Assembly: GCA_947625175.1 (NCBI GenBank) | Contig: CANQNI010000111.1 | Location: 1-5,467, forward strand | Length of the DNA stretch: 5,467 bases | Direction of reading: 5' to 3' | Source: an uncultured Eubacteriaceae bacterium | GTDB taxonomy: Bacteria > Bacillota > Clostridia > Eubacteriales > Eubacteriaceae | Shown here: positions 1-5,467 of the stretch, piece after piece | Layout of the letters: each line of letters opens with the position of its first letter | How positions within the stretch are numbered: position 1 is the stretch's first letter | The notes under the pieces: generated by a model | The model's input: the letters and a program-made list of their open reading frames with translations, nothing else | Database searches by the model: none | What the model was told of the DNA's origin: nothing | Made by a program: the position numbers and the translations under genes

Positions 1-1129
1 GTTTATTGCCTTGTTTATCTTCAAAGGTTGAAGATAAACAGATAAAGCTCTTACCACCTTTTGACCGATAAGCACCCAGGACAAAATCAAGCTGACCACC
101 AGCACCAGATATATGTTTTAATCCGGAAGATTCTGATTCAACCTGGCCGGTTAAATCGATATCAACAGCGTTATTAATAGAAATGAAGTTATCCAGTTTT
201 GAAATACTTTCAATATCATTCGTATAACTAACCGGTGCCGACATAACTGCCGGGTTATTATTAATGAAATCGTAGAGTTTTTTGGTTCCGGCTCCAAAAG
301 CAAAAGCCATTCGCCCTTTATCAATACTCTTTGTTTTACCCGTAATTTTTCCAGCATTAGCTATATCAACAAAAGCATCGACAAACATTTCAGTGTGAAC
401 GCCTAAATCTTTGAGGTCAGATTCAGCTATAAGACTACCTACAGCGTTTGGCATTCCCCCAATTCCTAATTGAAGTGTTGCTCCATCAGGAATTTCATTA
501 ACAATTAGTTCTGCTACTTTCTTATCAACTTCTGTTGGTTCTGCAGAAGGAAGTTCGGGCAGTGGATTATTATCACTTTCAACTATCATATCCACATCAT
601 CAATATTAATTGAGTTTTCAAATCCACCTAAAACTACAGGAACATTTTCATTAACTTCAACAATTATTTTCTTGGCTTTTCTAGCCACAGCTGCTAAGTG
701 AGAGGCTGAAGGACCAAAGTTAAAATTACCAAATTCATCCATTGGAGAGGTAACAAAGACTGCTACATCAACATCTTCATCCATATCATCATAATACTTT
801 GGCAATTCAGAATAACGGAGTGGAGAATAGAAAGAGTACCCTTCCTTCATAGCACGTCGTTCAATTCCGCCCATATGCCAACTATTCCAGGTAAGATGAT
901 CCTTTGGATTTTCAATCTTAAAAATTTCCGGTTGCTTCATTAAAATACCACCGCGGAATTTTAGATCTTTTAAATCATCCTTTTCTATTTTCTTGGCTAA
1001 AGCTTCATCCACTTTTTCTGGAGTAGTTGCGCACCAACCATAATCGATCCAATCACCGTTTTTAAAAACCTCAACAGCTTCTTCTGCTGATACTACTTTT
1101 TCGTCGTATTCTTTTTTATAATCTTTCAT
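1..1129 (-). CDS. but: Butyryl-CoA:acetate CoA-transferase (C-terminus cut by window edge)
   Basis: This enzyme moves CoA from butyryl-CoA to acetate, giving butyrate and acetyl-CoA, the last step of one butyrate fermentation route; it is cytoplasmic. I translated 376 codons from the ATG at 1129 to the window edge without a stop or frameshift. The family is about 440-450 residues, so about 70 C-terminal residues are missing. The protein begins [11 protein letters not shown] and has [12 protein letters not shown] (81-92), [12 protein letters not shown] (136-147), the glycine loop GIGGMPN (222-228), the likely catalytic Glu247 in [11 protein letters not shown], and the second glycine motif GAGGQLD (342-348). 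These strongly resemble gut-bacterial But proteins as I remember them. 4-hydroxybutyrate CoA-transferase (AbfT/Cat2) is the main alternative, but the butyryl-CoA operon directly upstream favours But. The gene is 50 nt downstream of etfA, behind a terminator-like hairpin. No Shine-Dalgarno sequence is visible before the ATG; the start is chosen from the family N-terminus. Confidence 0.88.
   Translation of the reverse strand, partial: MKDYKKEYDEKVVSAEEAVEVFKNGDWIDYGWCATTPEKVDEALAKKIEKDDLKDLKFRGGILMKQPEIFKIENPKDHLTWNSWHMGGIERRAMKEGYSFYSPLRYSELPKYYDDMDEDVDVAVFVTSPMDEFGNFNFGPSASHLAAVARKAKKIIVEVNENVPVVLGGFENSINIDDVDMIVESDNNPLPELPSAEPTEVDKKVAELIVNEIPDGATLQLGIGGMPNAVGSLIAESDLKDLGVHTEMFVDAFVDIANAGKITGKTKSIDKGRMAFAFGAGTKKLYDFINNNPAVMSAPVSYTNDIESISKLDNFISINNAVDIDLTGQVESESSGLKHISGAGGQLDFVLGAYRSKGGKSFICLSSTFEDKQGNK
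12..40 (-). repeat. Perfect inverted repeat inside but
   Basis: Bases 12-24 (TGTTTATCTTCAA) and 28-40 (TTGAAGATAAACA) are exact reverse complements separated by 3 nt, so the but mRNA could form a 13-bp AT-rich hairpin. It lies within the codons for the conserved stretch [10 protein letters not shown] near the end of the visible frame. No U-run follows on either strand, so it is not a standard terminator. Function is unknown, and it may be a by-product of codon choice. Confidence 0.6.
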
Positions 1130-1134
1130 AGTGT

Positions 1135-1169
1135 AAAAAGCCGCAGCCAGGTATTTAACGTAGCTGCGG
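1135..1169 (-). terminator. Terminator-like hairpin between etfA and but
   Basis: Read on the minus strand, the 29 nt from 1169 to 1141 fold into a 9-bp stem (CCGCAGCUA with UGGCUGCGG, one G-U pair). A C-C mismatch, two more pairs and a 5-nt loop UAAAU follow. The stem is followed by C and then five U (1139-1135). The G-U pair forms only in the minus-strand RNA, which supports function in this direction. It sits 10 nt after the etfA stop and ends five bases before the but ATG, so it could end or attenuate transcription between the two genes. The U-run is short, so partial termination is more likely than complete. Confidence 0.68.
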
Positions 1170-1179
1170 TCTTAAAATC

Positions 1180-2208
1180 TTATTGATGAGCTTCCTGATT
1201 CTTCTTTTCGTTTTCAGCCTTAACCAGTTCAGTAATCATTGGAACAATCTTAAGACCATCACCAACAATACCAACATCAGCTACATTAAAAATTGGAGCT
1301 GATTCATCTTTATTAATAGCGATAATCATATCTGATTCTTCCATTCCGGCTAGATGTTGGATGGCACCAGAAATACCAACAGCAATATAAAGATTAGGAC
1401 GAACAGTTTTTCCAGTTTGTCCAACCTGTCTATCCTTTTCTACCCAACCAGCATCAACAGCAGCACGACTGGATGAAACGGTTCCACCTAGTGCATCGGC
1501 TAAATCTTCTAAAATCTTGAAGTTTTCCGGCGACTGCATTCCACGACCACCTGAAACAAGAATGTTGGCATCCTGGATATCCATCTTATCCTGAACTTTT
1601 TTAATCTGGTCAATTATTTCCATATTAACGTGTTCATCAAGATCAGGAACTTCGAATTCAATTATTTCAGCTTCACGGCCTGGTTCGCGTTGTAACTTCT
1701 GCATAACACCAGGACGAACGGTAGACATTTGAGGACGATTATCCGGACAGGCAATAGTAGCCATGAGGTTACCACCGAAAGCTGGACGGGTCATTAAAAG
1801 TCCGTTATCATCTTCATTTATTTCAAGTTTAGTACAGTCAGCTGTTAAACCGGTATGGCAACGTGCAGAAACACGTGGTGCCAGGTCACGACCAATAGCG
1901 GTAGCTCCGAAGAGGACGATTTCCGGTTTGAATTCGTCGATAACGGTTGTCATAGCGTGAACATAGGGTTCAGTCATATACTTTTTAACAGCCGGATCAT
2001 CAACAACGATTACACGGTCAGCACCATATTCAGCCAGAACCGGTGGAATGTCTTTAATATCATTTCCAATAACAGTAGCGGTAACATTAGTATCCAGATC
2101 CTGAGCTAGTTCGTGTCCTTTTCCAATTAATTCTAAAGAAACAGGTGTTATTTCTCCATCAACTTGTTGAACAAAGACCATTACACCTTTATATTCTTCA
2201 TTACTCAT
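1180..2208 (-). CDS. etfA: Electron transfer flavoprotein alpha subunit
   Basis: EtfA carries the FAD that shuttles electrons between the EtfB flavin site and the acyl-CoA dehydrogenase; it is a cytoplasmic heterodimer partner of EtfB. The protein has 342 residues, normal for the family. The N-terminal alpha/beta domain includes LFGATAIGRDLAPR (99-112). The C-terminal FAD domain has VSGGRGM (218-224), SSSRAAVDAGW (245-255) with the FAD-contacting Arg, GQTGKTVRP (263-271), GISGAIQHLAGM (278-289) and IAINKDESAPIF (296-307). The segment from Leu273 to Asn299 fits the PROSITE ETF-alpha signature as I recall it. A short charged tail (AENEKKNQEAHQ) ends the protein. The ATG is preceded by AGGAG (2217-2221) with 8 nt spacing. 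The gene lies 19 nt after etfB, so the two are surely cotranscribed. A terminator-like hairpin follows. Confidence 0.97.
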   Translation of the reverse strand: MSNEEYKGVMVFVQQVDGEITPVSLELIGKGHELAQDLDTNVTATVIGNDIKDIPPVLAEYGADRVIVVDDPAVKKYMTEPYVHAMTTVIDEFKPEIVLFGATAIGRDLAPRVSARCHTGLTADCTKLEINEDDNGLLMTRPAFGGNLMATIACPDNRPQMSTVRPGVMQKLQREPGREAEIIEFEVPDLDEHVNMEIIDQIKKVQDKMDIQDANILVSGGRGMQSPENFKILEDLADALGGTVSSSRAAVDAGWVEKDRQVGQTGKTVRPNLYIAVGISGAIQHLAGMEESDMIIAINKDESAPIFNVADVGIVGDGLKIVPMITELVKAENEKKNQEAHQ

Positions 2209-2227
2209 ATATTAAACTCCTATTCAT

Positions 2228-3016
2228 TTAGATAATGAATTTTTCTTTTAATTTCTCAAGCACAAAGTCCGCAGATTGTTGAGGATCATAATTTACAACA
2301 ACGCCAGGTTCCTTTAGGGCTTTAGGGAATGATTTCATAACTCTGGTTGGTGATCCTTTAAGACCAATATTACTATCATCAATATCCAGATCGTCACGAT
2401 TCATAACTTTAATTTCTGTTTCAAAGGCATCATGAATTCCACCAGGAGTCATATAACGTGGTGTATTCATTTCGCCTAGAGCAGTAAGTAGAGCCGGCAT
2501 TTTAACTTTTAGAATATCAGAACTGTCTTCATACTGACGTTCTACAATAACTGAATCACCCTCAACTTTAATGTCATTGGCATAAGAAACATTTGGTAAT
2601 CCAAGATGTTCCGCAATCTGTGGTCCAACCTGAGCTGTGTCACCATCAATAGCCTGACGGCCAGTGATAATTAAATCAAAATCACCTAAATTTTTAATAG
2701 CAGAAGCGAGTGTTGAAGATGTTGCCCATGTATCAGCTCCACCTAAACGTGGGTCAGTTACCAGATAAGCTTCATCTGCACCCATAGCTAAAGCTTCTCT
2801 TAAAACTTCATCAGCCTGAGGCAGTCCCATCGTAATAACCTTAACGGTTACATCATCCGGATTCTTATCTTTAATTTCCAGGGCAGCTTCCAGACCTGCC
2901 TTATCATCAGGATTCATAATTGAAGGAACACCATCACGGATTAAAGTTCCTTTAACTGGATCTAACTTAACTTCATTGGTATCTGGAACTTGTTTTGTAC
3001 AAACTATTATATTCAA
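2228..3016 (-). CDS. etfB: Electron transfer flavoprotein beta subunit, probably bifurcating type
   Basis: EtfB pairs with EtfA. In the butyryl-CoA dehydrogenase complexes of anaerobes it binds a second FAD and NADH and splits electrons between crotonyl-CoA and ferredoxin. The 262 residues start MNIIVCTKQVPDT, typical of the family. GGADTWATS (92-100) and GRQAIDGDTAQVGP (119-132) resemble EtfB of bifurcating Etf, as I recall for Acidaminococcus fermentans and clostridia, rather than the AMP-binding mitochondrial form. The ETF-beta signature region is around VIVERQYEDSSDILKVKMP (156-174). The start codon is TTG: GAGGA lies 7 nt upstream, and the second residue onward matches the conserved N-terminus. 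The gene begins 12 nt after bcd, whose stop adjoins the ribosome binding site. The EtfB identity is certain; bifurcation is inferred from motifs and from bcd next to it. Confidence 0.96.
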   Translation of the reverse strand: MNIIVCTKQVPDTNEVKLDPVKGTLIRDGVPSIMNPDDKAGLEAALEIKDKNPDDVTVKVITMGLPQADEVLREALAMGADEAYLVTDPRLGGADTWATSSTLASAIKNLGDFDLIITGRQAIDGDTAQVGPQIAEHLGLPNVSYANDIKVEGDSVIVERQYEDSSDILKVKMPALLTALGEMNTPRYMTPGGIHDAFETEIKVMNRDDLDIDDSNIGLKGSPTRVMKSFPKALKEPGVVVNYDPQQSADFVLEKLKEKFII

Positions 3017-3027
3017 TCGATTTCCTC
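3017..3027 (-). promoter_or_regulatory. Ribosome binding site fixing the TTG start of etfB
   Basis: On the minus strand GAGG (3027-3024) followed by AAATCGA leads into TTG at 3016-3014. The spacing of 7 nt is good. The nearby GTG (3030-3028) is out of frame with etfB and no in-frame ATG is available upstream, so TTG is the start. The site overlaps the second of two consecutive stop triplets that end bcd (TAG TGA), which suggests translational coupling. Confidence 0.85.
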
Positions 3028-3028
3028 A

Positions 3029-4174
3029 CTAATTAAGTAATGCACCGGAAATTACCATACGTTGAACTTCACTGGTTCCTTCGTAGATTTCGGTAATCTT
3101 AGCGTCACGCATCATACGTTCAACCGGATAATCTCTGGTATAACCATATCCACCAAATAACTGGACACATTCGGTTGTTACTGCCATTGCAGTTTCAGCA
3201 GCAAATAATTTAGCTGTAGCTGCTTCAAGAGAATATCTCTTTTTAGTATCCTTAGCGATTGCAGCTAAATAAACCAGATTCTTGGCAGCCTGTATACGGG
3301 CATACATATCGGCAATTTTAAACTGGGTGTTCTGGAATTTGGCTATTGGACGACCAAATTGTTTTCTTTCTTTAACATAAGCGATAGCTTCATCAAGAGC
3401 TCCTTCAGCGATTCCAAGGGCTTGTGCAGCAATACCAATACGACCACCATCAAGTGTCGTCATGGCAATAGCAAAGCCTTTTCCTTCTTTACCGAGTAGA
3501 GCATCTTTTGGCAGGTGAACATCTTCAAAAACAAGTTCTGTAGTTGATGAACCACGAATACCCATTTTCTTTTCTTTGGTACCAATGGTAAATCCTGGTA
3601 AATCTTTATCTACGATAAAAGCTGAAATACCGCGGGTTCCTTTAGAAGGATCGGTCATGGCAAAAACAATATAAGTATCAGCTTCACCACCATTAGTAAT
3701 AAAGATTTTACTACCGTTTAGAATCCATTCGCCTAATTCTTCATCGAAAACAGCTTTGGTCTGTTGTCCAGAAGCATCAGTACCGGCATTTGGTTCAGTT
3801 AGCGCAAAAGCACCCAATTTTTTACCGCTCGCCAGGTCTTTTAAATATTTTTCTTTTTGAGCTTCTGTTCCGAACTTTTTAATAGGATCAGTTCCTAAAG
3901 AGGTATGTGCAGAGATAATAACACCAGTAGTAGCACAAACTTTTGAAATTTCTTCTACTAATAAGACATAAGCTAGTGTATCTAGTCCCTGTCCACCATA
4001 TTTCTTGTCAAATGGAACACCGAGAAAACCATACTTTTTTAATTTTTCGACTGTTTCTCTTGGAAAACGTTCTTCTTCATCAACTTCAGCTGCAATAGGT
4101 TTTACTTCTTTTTCAGCAAAATCTTTATAGAGCTGTTGAAGCATTTGATATTCTTTACTTAGTTGAAAATCCAT
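3029..4174 (-). CDS. bcd: Butyryl-CoA dehydrogenase (short-chain acyl-CoA dehydrogenase)
   Basis: This FAD enzyme reduces crotonyl-CoA to butyryl-CoA with electrons from EtfAB; it acts in the cytoplasm as a tetramer with Etf. The protein is 381 residues, the usual length. The acyl-CoA dehydrogenase signature 1 is ALTEPNAGTDASG (124-136). The second signature starts at Gln338 (QLFGGYGYTRD). The catalytic base is expected to be Glu365 in IYEGTSEVQR, the position used by short-chain and bacterial butyryl-CoA dehydrogenases. RKQFGRPI (270-277) belongs to the FAD/tetramer region. The ATG has AGGAG (4181-4185) 6 nt upstream. It is followed after 12 nt by etfB. A 61-nt leader separates it from hbd and carries a long hairpin. 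Another short-chain acyl-CoA dehydrogenase is possible from sequence alone; the crt-hbd-etfBA context makes the butyryl enzyme much more likely. Confidence 0.95.
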   Translation of the reverse strand: MDFQLSKEYQMLQQLYKDFAEKEVKPIAAEVDEEERFPRETVEKLKKYGFLGVPFDKKYGGQGLDTLAYVLLVEEISKVCATTGVIISAHTSLGTDPIKKFGTEAQKEKYLKDLASGKKLGAFALTEPNAGTDASGQQTKAVFDEELGEWILNGSKIFITNGGEADTYIVFAMTDPSKGTRGISAFIVDKDLPGFTIGTKEKKMGIRGSSTTELVFEDVHLPKDALLGKEGKGFAIAMTTLDGGRIGIAAQALGIAEGALDEAIAYVKERKQFGRPIAKFQNTQFKIADMYARIQAAKNLVYLAAIAKDTKKRYSLEAATAKLFAAETAMAVTTECVQLFGGYGYTRDYPVERMMRDAKITEIYEGTSEVQRMVISGALLN

Positions 4175-4193
4175 TCAAATCTCCTGAAAAATG

Positions 4194-4227
4194 AGAGAAT
4201 TAAGAATATAAATATTCTTAATTCTCT
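4194..4227 (-). repeat. Perfect 16-bp inverted repeat in the hbd-bcd gap
   Basis: Bases 4194-4209 (AGAGAATTAAGAATAT) and 4212-4227 are exact reverse complements with a 2-nt centre. As minus-strand RNA this gives a stem of about 15 bp with a small UUUA-type loop. It is followed by CA and five U (4191-4187), then by the bcd Shine-Dalgarno sequence (4185-4181). It may be a weak terminator or attenuator, a processing or 5'-end protecting structure for a bcd-etfBA transcript, or, as DNA, an operator. The sequence alone does not decide. The rest of the 61-nt gap holds only the ribosome binding site. Confidence 0.75.
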
Positions 4228-4232
4228 GAAAA
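4205..4232 (-). promoter_or_regulatory. Possible weak internal promoter upstream of bcd
   Basis: On the minus strand TTTTCA (4232-4227) and TATATT (4210-4205) are 16 nt apart, matching 4 of 6 and 5 of 6 bases of the sigma-70/sigma-A consensus. They straddle the left half of the inverted repeat, so a repressor bound to the repeat would block them. The region is very AT-rich, so a chance match is likely enough that this is only a candidate. Confidence 0.22.
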
Positions 4233-4235
4233 TTT

Positions 4236-5078
4236 CTATTTTTTACTATAATCGTAGAAACCTTTACCAGTTTTTCTGCCGAGTTCACCAGCACGTACTT
4301 TCTTTCTTAGTAGTGGAGCCGGAGCATATTTATCTAGGCCTGTTTCATTATGGAGAACTTCCATGATGGCCAGAACGATATCAAGACCGATTAAGTCTGC
4401 TAATTCCAACGGACCCATTGGATGGTTAGCACCTAATTTCATAGCTGTATCGATATCTTCTACACTGGCTGTTCCTTCTGACAATACGGTAATACCTTCA
4501 TTTACATATGGAACCAGGATTCTGTTTACAACAAATCCAGGAGCTTCCTGTACTTGTACTGGAGTCTTTCCGATATCTTTTGCGATTTCTGTAATTTCTT
4601 CAACAGTTTCTTGCGGAGTGTTCTGACCCTGGATAACTTCAACCAGTTTCATAGCTGGAACAGGATTAAAGAAGTGCATTCCAATAACATCACGGCCGGC
4701 ACCATTAGCAATTTCGGTAATTGAAAGTGAAGAAGTATTAGAAGCGAATTTAGCATCATCTTTAACGATATCGTTAAGTTCTTTAAAGAGTTCTTTCTTA
4801 GCTTCCATATCTTCTAGGGCAGCTTCAACAATTAAATCACAATCTGCAACGTCTTCTTTGAGACCAGTTGTAATTTTATTTAAAACTTTGTCAGCTTCTT
4901 CTTGTGTCATTCGACCTCTTTGAACCTGACGTTCAAGACCTTTAGCGATCTTTTCTTTTCCTGCGTCTGCCCATTCCTGTTTAATATCAGTTAAAACTAC
5001 ATCATAATCATCTGCCTGTGCAAATGTTTGAGCAATACCACTGCCCATGGTCCCTGCACCAATTACACCAACTTTCAT
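4236..5078 (-). CDS. hbd: 3-hydroxybutyryl-CoA dehydrogenase
   Basis: The enzyme interconverts acetoacetyl-CoA and 3-hydroxybutyryl-CoA with NAD(P)H, a cytoplasmic step before Crt. The 280 residues are the standard length of the bacterial single-function form. The N-terminal Rossmann fold has GAGTMG (7-12), and Asp31 (in VVLTDIK) at the end of strand 2 is the usual sign of NADH preference. Active-site residues align with the human enzyme as I recall it: Ser116 (SNTSSL), His135 ([12 protein letters not shown]), Glu147 (LVEV) and Asn185 (PGFVVNR). The C-terminal helical domain contains [24 protein letters not shown] (210-233), and the protein ends at [19 protein letters not shown] (5085-5089) is 6 nt before the ATG. 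The gene starts 17 nt after crt and ends 61 nt before bcd. Crt-Hbd fusion is excluded because crt ends in its own TAA. Confidence 0.96.
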   Translation of the reverse strand: MKVGVIGAGTMGSGIAQTFAQADDYDVVLTDIKQEWADAGKEKIAKGLERQVQRGRMTQEEADKVLNKITTGLKEDVADCDLIVEAALEDMEAKKELFKELNDIVKDDAKFASNTSSLSITEIANGAGRDVIGMHFFNPVPAMKLVEVIQGQNTPQETVEEITEIAKDIGKTPVQVQEAPGFVVNRILVPYVNEGITVLSEGTASVEDIDTAMKLGANHPMGPLELADLIGLDIVLAIMEVLHNETGLDKYAPAPLLRKKVRAGELGRKTGKGFYDYSKK

Positions 5079-5095
5079 TCAAATCTCCTATTAAT

Positions 5096-5467
5096 TTATT
5101 TATTCTTATAAGGTTCGTGTTTTCTCTTTTCTACGAAAGCACTCATTCCTTCTTTTTGGTCTTCAGTTTCGAAACATTCACCAAAATCGGTTTCTTCAGT
5201 TACAATCGCTTCATCCATTGGTTGATCAATTCCGGTATTCATCGCATGTTTTGATTTACGAACTGCTATTGGAGCATTTCCGGCGATTTTAGAAGCGAGT
5301 TTTTTAGCGTTAGGTATCAGTTCTTCAACGGTGTAAACTTCATTTACGAGACCAAGATCTTTTGCCTGATCCGCTTTAATATTATTTCCGGTATAGATAA
5401 GTTCCTTGGCTTTTCCCATAGGAATCAGACGCATTAAACGCTGGGTCCCACCAAAGCCTGGTGTAAT
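5096..5467 (-). CDS. crt: Crotonase / 3-hydroxybutyryl-CoA dehydratase (N-terminus outside window)
   Basis: The enzyme dehydrates 3-hydroxybutyryl-CoA to crotonyl-CoA. Only the last 123 residues of a family of about 260 are visible. The frame is open to the window edge, and the first visible residues ITPGFGGTQRL are the enoyl-CoA hydratase motif that follows the second catalytic Glu (Glu164 in rat), which should lie about five residues beyond the edge. Then come GKAKELIYTG and KDLGLVNEVY, typical of the region after the active site. The C-terminal helices include AVRKSKHAMN and FGECFETEDQKEGMSAFVEKRK, normal for clostridial Crt. The Met at 5434-5432 is internal and not the start. The stop is TAA, 17 nt before hbd. 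Without the N-terminal half, another crotonase-family hydratase cannot be fully excluded, but the operon argues for Crt. Confidence 0.93.
   Translation of the reverse strand: MTPGFGGTQRLMRLIPMGKAKELIYTGNNIKADQAKDLGLVNEVYTVEELIPNAKKLASKIAGNAPIAVRKSKHAMNTGIDQPMDEAIVTEETDFGECFETEDQKEGMSAFVEKRKHEPYKNK

Noticed and set aside
151..357. 68-residue minus-strand open frame inside but
   Set aside because: It is an out-of-frame reading of but, whose true frame is continuous through this region with conserved CoA-transferase motifs.
1130..1160. A separate promoter for but (TTAAAT-17-TACACT)
   Set aside because: It matches only 3 of 6 and 4 of 6 consensus bases, and a start about 7 nt downstream would fall at or after the ATG.
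1763..2109. Plus-strand open frames opposite etfA
   Set aside because: They lie antisense to a fully supported etfA, have no family resemblance and are low-complexity Ser/Asn/Ile-rich shadows.
4163..4626. Plus-strand open frames opposite hbd and across the hbd-bcd gap
   Set aside because: They are antisense to strongly conserved hbd codons and have no recognisable domain or convincing ribosome binding site.
5018..5254. Plus-strand 78-residue hydrophobic open frame
   Set aside because: Phe/Ile-rich content is what the reverse strand of AT-rich Lys/Glu-rich coding DNA gives; it spans the crt-hbd junction antisense.
5432..5434. ATG at 5434 as the start of crt
   Set aside because: The frame continues upstream to the window edge with the conserved PGFGGTQRL motif, so this Met is internal.
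1..5467. CRISPR array, insertion sequence, tRNA/rRNA, phage or defence genes
   Set aside because: No direct-repeat series, transposase-like frame, structured RNA gene or foreign-looking segment was seen; nearly all the DNA is core metabolic coding sequence on one strand.

Overview
The window is a single-strand (minus) stretch of a butyrate/butyryl-CoA gene cluster from an AT-rich, low-GC anaerobic bacterium. The AGGAG-type ribosome binding sites and the gene set fit a fermentative Firmicute (Clostridia or a related anaerobe such as Halanaerobiia). Genus cannot be read from this sequence. The proteins are rather rich in Asp/Glu, but not enough to claim a halophile.

Transcription runs from high to low coordinates. 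At the right edge is the C-terminal part of a crotonase (crt, 5096-5467, N-terminus outside the window). It is followed by 3-hydroxybutyryl-CoA dehydrogenase (hbd, 4236-5078), butyryl-CoA dehydrogenase (bcd, 3029-4174), the two electron-transfer-flavoprotein subunits (etfB 2228-3016, etfA 1180-2208), and a butyryl-CoA:acetate CoA-transferase (but, 1-1129, C-terminus outside the window). The but frame is open from its ATG to the window edge, with no frameshift in the 376 codons read.

Together the genes cover 3-hydroxybutyryl-CoA formation (Hbd), dehydration to crotonyl-CoA (Crt), reduction to butyryl-CoA coupled through EtfAB (Bcd-Etf, probably electron-bifurcating to ferredoxin), and exchange of the CoA with acetate to release butyrate (But). 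No thiolase is present; it may lie beyond the right edge or elsewhere.

Gene spacing is tight (12-19 nt) except at two junctions, and both hold hairpins. Between hbd and bcd (61 nt) is a perfect 16+16 bp inverted repeat just upstream of the bcd ribosome binding site, overlapping a weak promoter-like pair. Between etfA and but (50 nt) is a terminator-like hairpin whose U-run ends five bases before the but start codon, and but has no visible Shine-Dalgarno sequence. These junctions are the most interesting parts of the window. The genes themselves belong to well-known families, and I see no mobile element, CRISPR array, RNA gene or previously undescribed system.
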